From Beijerinckiaceae bacterium (lineage in GTDB: Bacteria > Bacteroidota > Bacteroidia > Chitinophagales > Chitinophagaceae), in the NCBI GenBank assembly GCA_903970475.1, contig CAJCIQ010000005.1, forward strand, positions 1 through 48,070: DNA of 48,070 bases, given 5' to 3'. Positions 1 through 8,419 of the stretch are shown here, piece by piece (position 1 is the first letter of the stretch; every line of letters begins with the position of its first letter). The notes under the pieces are model-generated. The model saw nothing but the letters and a program-made list of their open reading frames with translations. It ran no database searches and was not told where the DNA came from. The position numbers were made by a program, and so were the translations under genes.

Positions 1-652
1 CAGGTATTCTGGAAAGGATGGCCTGGCTCCTGTCCGGGTCGTTCCTCAAAGCCTCAGTATTATCCGTAGCTATATATCCAGGCACTATACCGTTGACGTT
101 CACGCCCCTGGAGGCCCATTCATTGGCCAGGGCCTTAACCAAAGAGGATAAAGCCCCCTTACTGGCAGCATATCCAGGAACATTGATGCCCCCCTGAAAA
201 CTTAGTAAAGAACAGGTAAAGATGATTTTGCCACTGCCCTTTTCAAGCATATGCCTGCCAAATTCACGGGCCAGGATAAAGGGAGCATCCAGGTTGACGT
301 TCATCACCTTATCCCAGTATTCATCCGAATGTTCCGCCGCAGGCTTACGCATAATCGTACCGGCATTATTGATCAGGATATCCACTCGGGGATGTGCCGC
401 TAAAATGTCGGCAATGAACTTATATAATGCATCGCGGCTACCCAGGTCCACCTGGTATCCGGTAAACGACCTTCCCAACGCGGTTACTTCATCCTGAATA
501 GCACTGGAGGCAGGATCTAAAGATCCGGCGGCGCCTATGATATTGGCTCCCGCTTCGGCCAGGGCCAGTGCCATAGACCTGCCAATTCCCTTATTGCAAC
601 CGGTAACCAGGGCGGTTTTTCCGGTCAGGTCAAACAATCGATTCGTATTCAT
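1..652 (-). CDS. KduD-like SDR oxidoreductase (C-terminus beyond window edge)
   Basis: Short-chain dehydrogenase/reductase, probably acting on a keto-deoxy sugar acid as in KduD (2-dehydro-3-deoxy-D-gluconate 5-dehydrogenase) of uronate breakdown. Reading from the ATG at 652, the N-terminus carries the Rossmann motif VTGCNKGIG, then NNAG, and the catalytic YAASK pair at about Tyr161/Lys165. It continues into the KduD-characteristic SFQGG block before Tyr161 and NEWASRGVNVNGIVPGYIATDNT after it. The last codons visible (around the RNDPDRSQAILSRIP block) also match KduD closely. About 217 residues are present; the family is about 250, so roughly 30-40 residues lie outside the window. It is cytosolic. 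It is the last visible gene of a minus-strand series behind the DPP-IV gene, with a stem-loop 19 bp before the start. The SDR assignment is certain; KduD versus a related gluconate dehydrogenase is inference. Confidence 0.85.
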   Translation of the reverse strand, partial: MNTNRLFDLTGKTALVTGCNKGIGRSMALALAEAGANIIGAAGSLDPASSAIQDEVTALGRSFTGYQVDLGSRDALYKFIADILAAHPRVDILINNAGTIMRKPAAEHSDEYWDKVMNVNLDAPFILAREFGRHMLEKGSGKIIFTCSLLSFQGGINVPGYAASKGALSSLVKALANEWASRGVNVNGIVPGYIATDNTEALRNDPDRSQAILSRIP

Positions 653-670
653 CTCGTATAAAAGTAAGGA

Positions 671-700
671 AGGCCCCCTTTGAACCGTCAAAGGAGGCCT
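671..700 (-). terminator. Stem-loop between the peptidase gene and the kduD-like gene
   Basis: The inverted repeat 671-683 / 688-700 pairs at 12 of 13 positions around an ACCG loop (AGGCCCCCTTTGA against TCAAAGGAGGCCT). On the minus strand it is followed by a moderately U-rich stretch. It could terminate the upstream peptidase transcript. It lies only 18 bp before the kduD-like start codon, which leaves no room for a promoter after it, so a leader stem or attenuator is equally possible. Confidence 0.45.
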
Positions 701-735
701 CAATTATTTACGCAATCGATGTAGTGAACCCCGGG

Positions 736-787
736 CACCTCACAAACGAATCCGTGAAGGGCGCCGCACCCACGAATCCGTGAAGGG
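736..787. repeat. Two tandem 26-bp units, GC-rich
   Basis: Units 736-761 and 762-787 share the 16-bp core ACGAATCCGTGAAGGG and about 22 of 26 positions overall. They sit between the stem-loop and the 3' end of the DPP-IV gene, in a patch clearly more GC-rich than its surroundings. No coding function was seen. Confidence 0.7.
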
Positions 788-819
788 ACCCTTACCAGGA
801 GAACCAGTGGGCGCGCCGG

Positions 820-3036
820 CTAATTCAGCGAAGGCAGCGTACAATTCCCCTTCAGGTACCTTTCCAGGTACTGGAACTGTACATTTTCCTCAAGAATCCA
901 ACTATCAAAACTATATACCGCACCATGGGCACCCGGCGGATAGATCCTCAGATCCGCGTCTTTTCCGGCATCGGTGAGGGCCGTCAGGAGCTGCATGGTC
1001 TGGGCTACGTGTACGTTATCATCGCACATGGAATGGATTAAGAGCAAATGTCCTTTAAGGTTGGCCGCATGCGAAGTAGCGGCGCTTTGGAGATAGCCGT
1101 CTTCATTTTCATGCAAAGGAGCCATATACCTTTCTGTATAAATATCATCATACAGCCTCCAGTCGGTTACCCCTGAATTGGAAATACCCACTTTGAAGAT
1201 ACCTGGATGAGTCAGTATGGTAAAGATCGTACTGTATCCTCCGTAACTCCCACCCATGATGGCCATGCGGGATGAATCCACGTAAGGGAGCGTCCCCAGG
1301 TAACGAGCCGTTTCAGCAAAGTCATTGCTTTCCCATTTACCCAACTGTTTGTACACGATCTTCATGAATGCACTACCATAGTTGGCTACACCCCTGTTGT
1401 TCACATCCACCACTATATACCCATTCTGAGCCAACCACTGGGTCGTTGGATCATAACTGAACTGGTTGAATATGTCATGAGATTCCGGTCCTCCGTACAC
1501 CGCCATCACTACCGGATACTTTTTAGTCGAATCGAAATGCAGGGGCTTAATGATGGACCCATCCAGTCCAACCCCATCGGAAGTCGTAAAATGAAACAAT
1601 TCAGTAGGCGCATAAGCATGGGTTGCCAGGAACTGTTTTGCCTGGGCTCCATCGGAAAATAATTTTAACTGTTTACCAGATAAGTCAAACAAAGCAGTTT
1701 GCGCAGGCGTATGCAGGTCAGACCAAGTATCCAGGTAGTACTTTGTATTGGGCGACATGTCTATATCGTGATAGCCTGCCGATGCAGTCAACCTTTGTTT
1801 TCCTGTCCCATCGAAGTGGATGCTGTACAACTGCTGTTCCAGCGGAGAAGCTTCTGCGGACAGATAATACAAGGTTTTGGAAGCAGGGTCAATACCCCTC
1901 ATTTTGATCACATCCCAATTGCCATTCGTCACCTGCCCTATTAGCTTTCCATCATATCCATAGCGATAAATGTGATAATACCCCGAGCGATCCGAGATCC
2001 AAAAGAACTCTTTGGAATCTGTGGGGAAATACATCATATCGTCTACATTGGTGTAGAAATTGAATATCGCCACCCAGGTGTTGTTTTTCTCTTCCATCAC
2101 TACCCTATGCGTTCCCGTTTTCACGTTGAAGAAATAAAGCTTCAGGTCGTTCTGGGCACGGTTCAGGGTCATCATGGCAACCACATCAGGCTCACTGGTC
2201 CAATAGATCCTGGGTATGTAGAAGTCTCCGGTTTCATCAGGTTGCAGCCATACATTTTTCATGGTATGTACATCTATCACCCCAATACGCACGCTAGGAT
2301 TGGCATCTCCCGGATCAGGGATAGGGATATGTTCAAACTCCGGATGCAGACCGGAAAAATTACTCATTTGAAAATCAGGCACCTTGTGCTCATCAAACTG
2401 CCAGTAAGCAATATACTTGCTATCCGGGGACCAATTCCAGGCCTGGCTTTTGCCAAACTCTTCCTCGTACACCCAATCATAATATCCATTAAACACACTC
2501 CCTTTCCCATCATGGGTATACTGTACTTCTTTTGCCGAAGCAATATCGTATCCGTATAAATTACCATTCCGGACGATACCTACTTTGGAGCCATCGGGAG
2601 CCAGTTCGGCACTCCTGGCTTCCTTTGCCACCAGGCTTAAGGAACCTGACTGCAACCCATACATGTAAAAATCGGCTACGGTAGAACGACGGTATATCTG
2701 ACGCGGGTTGGATTTAAACACCAGGTGCTGCCCATCCTTGGTCCATTGAAAAGAGTCATAGGTAAACTCGGTCTGGGTCCCTGGAAAACTAAGCTTTTTC
2801 CCCCCCAACAAAGGCCGTTCATCAGAAGATACAGCGTTCAATAATTGAATTTGCTGATGGTCATTGATGTAAGAAAACTGATTACCTCCGGCTATCCAGT
2901 TCACACTCCGGGGAGCACCTGAAGTCTGCATCGGAGCGGAACTGAATACAGCATCCTTTATACTGGTAAATTCTGTGGGTTGTTGAGCTAATACGCCTAA
3001 TGGAAAACATAAGGCAACGAGAAGCATCCTAGGCAT
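820..3036 (-). CDS. Dipeptidyl-peptidase IV family S9B serine peptidase, secreted
   Basis: Prolyl-type exopeptidase removing N-terminal dipeptides, expected in the periplasm. The ATG at 3036 was chosen because it starts directly into a signal peptide (MPRMLLVALCFPLGVLAQ); an upstream in-frame start would add 14 residues before it. The protein is 738 residues, normal for bacterial DPP-IV. The N-terminal two thirds is the beta-propeller and contains the DPP-IV double-glutamate motif (DWVYEEEFG, about residue 190), which binds the substrate amino terminus. The C-terminal alpha/beta-hydrolase domain has the nucleophile in GGSYGGYS (Ser about 597), an Asp in SMCDDNVH (about 672) and a His in GAHGAVYS (about 703). 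It follows the TetR and metallo-hydrolase genes on the same strand, but the 83-bp GC-rich gap makes a shared operon uncertain. Confidence 0.95.
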   Translation of the reverse strand: MPRMLLVALCFPLGVLAQQPTEFTSIKDAVFSSAPMQTSGAPRSVNWIAGGNQFSYINDHQQIQLLNAVSSDERPLLGGKKLSFPGTQTEFTYDSFQWTKDGQHLVFKSNPRQIYRRSTVADFYMYGLQSGSLSLVAKEARSAELAPDGSKVGIVRNGNLYGYDIASAKEVQYTHDGKGSVFNGYYDWVYEEEFGKSQAWNWSPDSKYIAYWQFDEHKVPDFQMSNFSGLHPEFEHIPIPDPGDANPSVRIGVIDVHTMKNVWLQPDETGDFYIPRIYWTSEPDVVAMMTLNRAQNDLKLYFFNVKTGTHRVVMEEKNNTWVAIFNFYTNVDDMMYFPTDSKEFFWISDRSGYYHIYRYGYDGKLIGQVTNGNWDVIKMRGIDPASKTLYYLSAEASPLEQQLYSIHFDGTGKQRLTASAGYHDIDMSPNTKYYLDTWSDLHTPAQTALFDLSGKQLKLFSDGAQAKQFLATHAYAPTELFHFTTSDGVGLDGSIIKPLHFDSTKKYPVVMAVYGGPESHDIFNQFSYDPTTQWLAQNGYIVVDVNNRGVANYGSAFMKIVYKQLGKWESNDFAETARYLGTLPYVDSSRMAIMGGSYGGYSTIFTILTHPGIFKVGISNSGVTDWRLYDDIYTERYMAPLHENEDGYLQSAATSHAANLKGHLLLIHSMCDDNVHVAQTMQLLTALTDAGKDADLRIYPPGAHGAVYSFDSWILEENVQFQYLERYLKGNCTLPSLN

Positions 3037-3119
3037 GAATAGGTTTTGGCACAATATAGGATATTTTGTGGCCCGCAAGGCCTGGTGGACCGGCTGGCCC
3101 TGGTCGGCGGGCCGCCTGC
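3037..3119. repeat. GC-rich spacer between metallo-hydrolase and peptidase genes
   Basis: The part 3071-3119 is dominated by GGCC and GCGGGCC words (GGCCTGGTGGACCGGCTGGC and following), much more GC-rich than the neighbouring genes. A weak -7-like TATATTG for the peptidase gene lies on its AT-rich side (about 3050-3056). Confidence 0.45.
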
Positions 3120-3911
3120 TTATATTTCCACCAGCGTTGGCACCCCTGGCGTCAGCGCCACCAGTTCTGGTCCCAATCCGGCTTGGCGCGCCTGCGACTC
3201 GGTATATTCAGCGGACTCCCGGAAGTGGGTCCAACCTTCCATGTGGGTTGGAATAAATTTACGCACCCTCAGCGCTTTTGCGGCTTCAATGGCTTCTGCC
3301 GTATTAAAAGTCAGGTGCTCTTGTCCCATGATTTCGGTAAAGCCGGCATTGCCTACGTGCAATACTGCGGTATCTACCTGGAAGCGTCTGCCTACTTCAT
3401 AGACCCCATCAAACAATACGGTATCTCCAGAGATATACAGGACTCCTTTTTCCTGCCCTTCCCACTGGATCACAAATCCCAGCACATGTCCCATGGCTTC
3501 ATGCAAGGCATCAGTGGTTCCATGCCGGGCAGGGGTAGCCGTGATCTTTAAACCTGGTACCAGCGGCGTATCCAAAGAAATCGACGCCCATTCGCCCAGG
3601 CCAACTACATTGTTTTGTTCCATGCGCTGCCGGGCCTCAACCGTAGAAATTACCCTAGGTACCGTACGGGAAAATTCCCTGCCGGACTTATCCAGGTTAT
3701 CGAAGTGCTGGTCATGACTGAGCAGTACCAGGTCAACGGGTCCCAGTTGATCGGGATGCAGCGCAGGGTCTCCCGTTTTATTGAGGTTTCTGCCCGAGCC
3801 GGAAACATAAGTGGAGCCAGCCTTGTCAAAAGCCGGATCGGTAAGGATCACAAATCCGCCAATGTCAATACGTATGCAGGCGGTGTCAATCTGCGTGAAG
3901 GTTACTTTCAT
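3120..3911 (-). CDS. MBL-fold metallo-hydrolase (UlaG-like)
   Basis: Metallo-beta-lactamase-fold hydrolase of about 263 residues; no signal peptide, so cytosolic. The sequence starts directly into the fold (MKVTFTQIDTACIRIDIGGF). It carries the metal-binding block LLSHDQHFDNLD (a variant of HxHxDH), then TPARHG, LYISGDTV with a metal-bridging Asp, HVGNAG and PTHMEGW. This pattern fits the UlaG/lactonase-like branch rather than a beta-lactamase; the substrate cannot be told. An alternative ATG at 3932 would overlap the end of the TetR gene by 8 bp; the ATG at 3911 gives a 13-bp gap and the usual family N-terminus. Its position directly behind the TetR gene suggests co-transcription from the operator-bearing promoter at 4522-4552 and control by that repressor. 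Confidence 0.88.
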   Translation of the reverse strand: MKVTFTQIDTACIRIDIGGFVILTDPAFDKAGSTYVSGSGRNLNKTGDPALHPDQLGPVDLVLLSHDQHFDNLDKSGREFSRTVPRVISTVEARQRMEQNNVVGLGEWASISLDTPLVPGLKITATPARHGTTDALHEAMGHVLGFVIQWEGQEKGVLYISGDTVLFDGVYEVGRRFQVDTAVLHVGNAGFTEIMGQEHLTFNTAEAIEAAKALRVRKFIPTHMEGWTHFRESAEYTESQARQAGLGPELVALTPGVPTLVEI

Positions 3912-3924
3912 AAAAAGTGTATGA

Positions 3925-4506
3925 TTAATCAATTAGTGTTAGTTGCAACGCAATCAAATCCTGCAAAGCCTTGGGATCAGGATACATTCGGCGGGTGATG
4001 TTCAAACCGTTCCAAAGATTGATCAGGTAACGGGCGAGTATAACCGAAGGTGAAGGGTTTTTCAGGGTCCCAGCAGCCCTGGCCTGATCGAGCAAGTGCG
4101 CAAAAAAGCGTTCAAGCGCCTGTAAACGCAAGGAAGCGGCATCACTCAAACCACTATCCATATTGGATAATTCCGAAATCGTATTGCCCATAAAACAACC
4201 ATTGCGTTTGATCTGCGCCGGTTCCAGGGCCATGCTACGGAAAAAAATTTTAATAGCCTCCAGCGGTGGCTGCCCCGAAGCCAATGCCGCTTTGAGTTCC
4301 CCTATCCTGGGATGCTCAAACTGATCCAGCACCTTTTCAAACAATGCCCGTTTTGATCCGAAGGCATGATAAAAACTCCCTTTACCCATCCCCATTACCT
4401 GTAATAAATCCTCTGCCGAGGTGGACGCATAACCCCTGGACCAAAACAAATCGGCCGCTGCCTTTAGCACTTCCGATTGTTCGAATTGAGAAGGTCTACC
4501 TGCCAT
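3925..4506 (-). CDS. TetR/AcrR family transcriptional regulator
   Basis: Ligand-responsive repressor of about 193 residues. The N-terminal helix-turn-helix is complete (GRPSQFEQSEVLKAAADLFW, then the recognition segment MGMGKGSFYHAFGSKRALF), followed by a TetR_C ligand-binding region with a cysteine-containing GCFMGN loop typical of the YxaF/AcrR branch. I chose the ATG at 4506, 15 bp downstream of a good -7 element. The longer frame starting at 4551 would begin upstream of that element and so would not be transcribed from this promoter. Two TACC-N4-(G/A)GTA palindromes lie directly upstream, so autoregulation is likely. The adjacent metallo-hydrolase and possibly the divergent permease are the candidate targets. 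The effector is unknown. Confidence 0.93.
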   Translation of the reverse strand: MAGRPSQFEQSEVLKAAADLFWSRGYASTSAEDLLQVMGMGKGSFYHAFGSKRALFEKVLDQFEHPRIGELKAALASGQPPLEAIKIFFRSMALEPAQIKRNGCFMGNTISELSNMDSGLSDAASLRLQALERFFAHLLDQARAAGTLKNPSPSVILARYLINLWNGLNITRRMYPDPKALQDLIALQLTLID

Positions 4507-4521
4507 TTTCAAGACTTTACA

Positions 4522-4552
4522 CAAAGGTATATTCTTTACCGGTTGGTACAAA
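4522..4552 (-). promoter_or_regulatory. Promoter of the TetR/metallo-hydrolase unit
   Basis: On the minus strand the -7 element TACCTTTG (4522-4529) and the -33 element TTTG (4549-4552) are exactly 19 bp apart, matching the Bacteroidota consensus. The predicted leader before the ATG at 4506 is very short, about 10 nt. The first operator palindrome fills the spacer. Confidence 0.7.
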
Positions 4553-4580
4553 TTTATTCTTTACCAAATAGTACAAAATT
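4531..4580. promoter_or_regulatory. Two 25-bp direct repeats each carrying a TetR-type palindrome
   Basis: ATTCTTTACC...GTACAAA occurs twice with a 25-bp period (4531-4555 and 4556-4580). Each copy contains a palindrome: TACC-GGTT-GGTA at 4537-4548 and TACC-AAAT-AGTA at 4562-4573. The first is perfect and lies in the spacer of the minus-strand promoter. The second lies just upstream of TAAATTTG (4580-4587), a plus-strand -7-like element facing the permease gene, which has no clear -33. The arrangement fits a TetR dimer bound at each of two divergent promoters. Confidence 0.7.
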
Positions 4581-4662
4581 AAATTTGCGGACAGGCCATG
4601 TATCATAACCGGACAAGATGGGGGACAACAAACGCACAAGAATCTGATTTTCAGTCAGTAAA

Positions 4663-7029
4663 ATGATGGCATTGAAAATGTGTCCCAACAGTATGCTCAG
4701 AAGTTACATCACCATGGCCTGGAGGAGCCTGGTCCGCAACAAACTCACCTCCCTGATTAACCTGCTGGGATTGATGATGGGCCTTACCACGGGTATCATT
4801 ATCCTGGTGTTTGTGCTGCACGAAGTAAGAACCGACCATTTTCAGCGTAATCTAAAGGCCATCCATGCAGTGATGCTTAACCATGATCTTGGCGGCGATA
4901 TTTCTACAGGAAATGCAACACCAGGTCCTTTGGGTCCTCTTCTTAAACATATCATTCCCTCCATCCAATATATGGTGCGCACCTCACCCGCTGAATCTTT
5001 ACTCAGGGCTGGTGACAAAACGATGTATCAAAAGTCCATTTATGCAGATCCGGACTTCTTCCATATGCTGACATTCCCGGCAATACAAGGAGATCCCAAT
5101 GAATCCCTCCAGGATCCAACCTCGGCAGTGATCACAAAAGCAACCGCCATCCGTTTATTTGGGACGGAAGACGCGGTAGAAAAAAGTTTTTTGTTGGATA
5201 ACCGGCATCCGCTTATCGTTGGGGCAGTACTGAAAGATGTACCAGGCAACAGCACCTTTAACTTCGATATCGTTTTGCCGTTTACCATTCTGCAAAAGGA
5301 TAACGATTGGGTGGACAAATGGGATAATAACCGTCTTAGCACCTGGATACAGCTCCAGCCAGGTACCAAACTGGACTCCATTAACAGTCAGATGAACAGG
5401 AGCCTGCACCAGTTTGCAGAAACAAATGAATCTTTGTTTGCCTATCCGTTACAAAGACTCAACTTGTATAACAATTTTAAGAACGGCAAGCCTAATGGCG
5501 GAAAAATATATATGATAGTCCTGTTATTGGTGCTGGGTATTTTTGTTTTGCTGATTGCCTGCATCAACTTCATGAACCTCACTACTGCCATGGCAGAAGG
5601 AAGGATAAGGGAAGTAGGGGTAAGAAAAGTATTAGGCGCTTCCAGGAAAGTGCTGGTCGGCCAATTCCTTAGCGAATCCTTGCTCCTTACCCTGATCGCT
5701 ACGGCTTTGAGCACTGTTACAGCCTACGCAGCACTACCCTTTTTCATGGCCTTTTCCGGCATGCAGCTCACAGAAGAATTCCATGATCCGGGGCTTTGGA
5801 TACTCCTGGGATCTCTTGCCGTGATCACAGGTTTAACGGCGGGCAGTTACCCTGCTTTGTTCCTGAGCCACTATCAACCAGTGAGGGTATTGAAGAAAAT
5901 GATCTCCACCACCAAAGGAGGAGGGTTGCGCAAAGTGTTGGTCACCGTGCAATTCTTTATATCAATATTCCTCATTATTGGTGTTATTGTTATCTATAAA
6001 CAAATCAACTATGTAGCGGACCGGCCATTGGGCTACGAGCCTTCCAACCTGTTGGATATTACCGCAGAGGGTGACTTAATCAAGCATTACGATCTTTTTA
6101 AACAACAGGCAGCCAATGTGAGGGGCATCCAGGATATTACTACAGCCTCCGATAATCCCACCCACTTTGGCGGTAGCATTAATGGGTTGGAATGGCCTGG
6201 TAAAACGCCAGATAAGGATTTCAATATCAACATGAGCATTGTTGGCTATGACTGGGTACGCACCAATGGGCTGATCCTGACGGAAGGAAGAGACTTCAGT
6301 GCTGCCTTTGCCTCCGACAGTAATGGATGCCTGATCAATGAAGCCGCCGCTCAGAAAATGGATTTAAAGAAACCATACGTAGGCATACGTCTCGGCAATA
6401 ATTCGATTACAGGTGTCGTGAAGAACTTTGTATTCAATGATCCGACTTCTCTCTCCAAACCACTGATTATATACTTTAGTCCCCAGGGCCAGAACCATAT
6501 ACTCATCCGCATGGCAGGCGATGGCGCCTGGAGGGAAAGGCTGACACAAATCAAAAAAATTGCCAAAGACCTCAATCCCGCCTATCCTATTACTTTCCGG
6601 TTCGTATTGGATGACTACCAGAAACGGTTTGAGAATGCCTATCTGATACGTAAACTGATTGCCCTATTTGGAGGCATGTCCATTTTCATTTCCTGCCTGG
6701 GTCTGTTCGGGATGGCCGGATACATTGCCGAAAGAAGAAAGAAGGAACTCAGCATACGCAAAGTGCTGGGCGCTTCTCAAAGCGTATTGTGGTATATCCT
6801 ATCCAGGGAGTTTTTGAAACCCGTGATCATTGCCTTTTTACTGGTGGTACCTCCCTCTGTATGGGTGATGCAAAAATTCCTGTCCATGATGGATTATCAT
6901 ACAGACCTATCCTGGTGGATATTTGCCCTGGGGGGAATGATCAGCCTGGTCATCGCATTGGTAACAATTTCTTATCATGGAATGAGGGCAGCCAGGGTCA
7001 ATCCGGCGAGGACACTTCAAATGGAATAA
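4663..7029 (+). CDS. MacB/FtsX-type ABC permease, orphan
   Basis: Inner-membrane permease of 788 residues with the duplicated architecture common in Bacteroidota. It has an N-terminal membrane helix (about 25-45), a MacB periplasmic core (about 50-250), a three-helix FtsX domain with the VREVGVRKVLGAS signature (about 280-420), a second periplasmic core, and a C-terminal FtsX domain with RRKKELSIRKVLGAS, ending in VNPARTLQME. Two in-frame starts, at 4663 and 4693, are plausible; the second (MLRSYITMAWRSL) matches the usual family N-terminus. No ATPase gene is adjacent, so it must borrow one from elsewhere or act as a mechanotransmission partner. It diverges from the TetR gene across the operator region. 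Confidence 0.92.
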   Translation: MMALKMCPNSMLRSYITMAWRSLVRNKLTSLINLLGLMMGLTTGIIILVFVLHEVRTDHFQRNLKAIHAVMLNHDLGGDISTGNATPGPLGPLLKHIIPSIQYMVRTSPAESLLRAGDKTMYQKSIYADPDFFHMLTFPAIQGDPNESLQDPTSAVITKATAIRLFGTEDAVEKSFLLDNRHPLIVGAVLKDVPGNSTFNFDIVLPFTILQKDNDWVDKWDNNRLSTWIQLQPGTKLDSINSQMNRSLHQFAETNESLFAYPLQRLNLYNNFKNGKPNGGKIYMIVLLLVLGIFVLLIACINFMNLTTAMAEGRIREVGVRKVLGASRKVLVGQFLSESLLLTLIATALSTVTAYAALPFFMAFSGMQLTEEFHDPGLWILLGSLAVITGLTAGSYPALFLSHYQPVRVLKKMISTTKGGGLRKVLVTVQFFISIFLIIGVIVIYKQINYVADRPLGYEPSNLLDITAEGDLIKHYDLFKQQAANVRGIQDITTASDNPTHFGGSINGLEWPGKTPDKDFNINMSIVGYDWVRTNGLILTEGRDFSAAFASDSNGCLINEAAAQKMDLKKPYVGIRLGNNSITGVVKNFVFNDPTSLSKPLIIYFSPQGQNHILIRMAGDGAWRERLTQIKKIAKDLNPAYPITFRFVLDDYQKRFENAYLIRKLIALFGGMSIFISCLGLFGMAGYIAERRKKELSIRKVLGASQSVLWYILSREFLKPVIIAFLLVVPPSVWVMQKFLSMMDYHTDLSWWIFALGGMISLVIALVTISYHGMRAARVNPARTLQME

Positions 7030-7045
7030 GTACCTTGCGCCCATC

Positions 7046-8419
7046 ATGATTGACGCTTTCCACAGGACAGAAGGAGATATCAATTTTTCCCCCGCCCGTC
7101 AGGACTGGTATGCCCTGATCCGCAACGGTGAAACGGCCAGATACCTGGAAGAAGACGAACGTTACTTCCTCCATCAATCCATGTCTACGCCTTGTCTGGA
7201 CGTGCTTCATGCCTGCCAAGGCATTTACCTGACCGACCTGCAAGGCAGGCGCTATATGGATTTTCATGGCAACAACGTCCACCAACTCGGTTATCGCAAT
7301 GCCTTTATATTGGATAGGGTAAAAGCCCAGATGGATGTGTTGCCCTTCAGTCCCCGTCGCTATACCAACGAACCCGCCATTGCGCTGGCAGCACGGCTGG
7401 CGTCCCTGATGCCGGGTAGTTTAAACAGGGTTTTGTTTGCGCCCGGTGGCACCAGCGCAATAGGCATGGCCCTGAAGCTGGCCCGCATCGTTACGGGGCG
7501 TCATAAGGTAATCTCCTATTGGGATTCTTTTCACGGCGCTTCCCTGGATGCCATTTCTGCCGGAGGTGAACGGGAATTCCGTAAAGGCATGGGCCCCCTC
7601 ATGCCCGGCGTTGAACGCATCCCTCCGCCTGAAACCTACAGAGGCATCTTCAAGGGCGACTCCGATCTCCTTTATGCTGAGTACTTAGAATACGTGATCG
7701 AAAAAGAAGGAGACATAGGCGCCTTCATAGCCGAAACCGTTCGCAATACCGATGTACAACTCCCCTCCCAGGCTTATTGGAAAAAAGTCAGGGAGATCTG
7801 CACCAAACACGGGGTATTATTGATCCTGGACGAAATCCCCATTGCCTTTGGCCGCACCGGCCATATGTTTGCCTTCGAACACTATGGTATAGAACCTGAT
7901 ATTGTTTGTCTGGGTAAAGGGTTGGGCGCTGGTGTGATACCTATGGCCGCTATGGTCACCAGGGATGAATACAATATTGCCACCGACGTATCCTTAGGTC
8001 ATTACACCTTTGAGAAAAATCCCCTGGGTAGCGCCGCAGCCCTGGCCATGTTTGATTATATAGAACAAAACAATCTCCTTGAAAAAGTACACGCCGACGA
8101 AATCTTTATGCGGGAACAACTCCAGGCCCTCCAGCAAAAGTTTCCGGTTATAGGGGATGTTAGAGGCAGGGGCTTATTGTGGGGAATAGAATTAATTACT
8201 GACGAAAAAACGAAGACCAAAGCCGTTAAGGAATCCGAACTAGTTATGTACGAGTGCCTGCAAAACGGCCTGAGCTTTAAAGTATCCCAGGGAAATGTAC
8301 TACAGCTATCTCCTCCCCTGACTATTACCAGGGAAGAGTTACAATCGGCATTGGGCATCCTGGAAGCTGCGCTCAGTAAAGTTTTTTCAAGCCAGCACCA
8401 GGTCTGCTCATCTATTTAA
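7046..8419 (+). CDS. Class-III PLP-dependent enzyme, PbfA-like
   Basis: Fold-type I pyridoxal-phosphate enzyme of 457 residues, cytosolic. PLP-binding features are clear: the APGGTSAIGMALKLAR block, the WDSFHGASLDAIS segment, the cofactor Asp in LDEIPIAFGRTG, and the Schiff-base lysine at residue 291 in CLGKGLGAG. The N-terminal EGDINFSPARQDW and FLHQSMSTPCLDVL blocks and DEIP in place of the usual DEIQ recall PbfA, the (R)-1-hydroxy-2-aminoethylphosphonate ammonia-lyase, rather than ornithine or GABA aminotransferases; this is from memory, not a search. No other phosphonate gene is in the window, so the function is open. It starts 16 bp after the permease stop, so it is probably on the same transcript. 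Its 3' end overlaps the convergent rhomboid gene by 8 bp. Confidence 0.85.
   Translation: MIDAFHRTEGDINFSPARQDWYALIRNGETARYLEEDERYFLHQSMSTPCLDVLHACQGIYLTDLQGRRYMDFHGNNVHQLGYRNAFILDRVKAQMDVLPFSPRRYTNEPAIALAARLASLMPGSLNRVLFAPGGTSAIGMALKLARIVTGRHKVISYWDSFHGASLDAISAGGEREFRKGMGPLMPGVERIPPPETYRGIFKGDSDLLYAEYLEYVIEKEGDIGAFIAETVRNTDVQLPSQAYWKKVREICTKHGVLLILDEIPIAFGRTGHMFAFEHYGIEPDIVCLGKGLGAGVIPMAAMVTRDEYNIATDVSLGHYTFEKNPLGSAAALAMFDYIEQNNLLEKVHADEIFMREQLQALQQKFPVIGDVRGRGLLWGIELITDEKTKTKAVKESELVMYECLQNGLSFKVSQGNVLQLSPPLTITREELQSALGILEAALSKVFSSQHQVCSSI

Noticed and set aside
1972..2559. 195-codon plus-strand frame opposite the DPP-IV gene
   Set aside because: It lies wholly antisense to a well-conserved peptidase domain and its translation has no family-like features; it is a shadow of codon bias.
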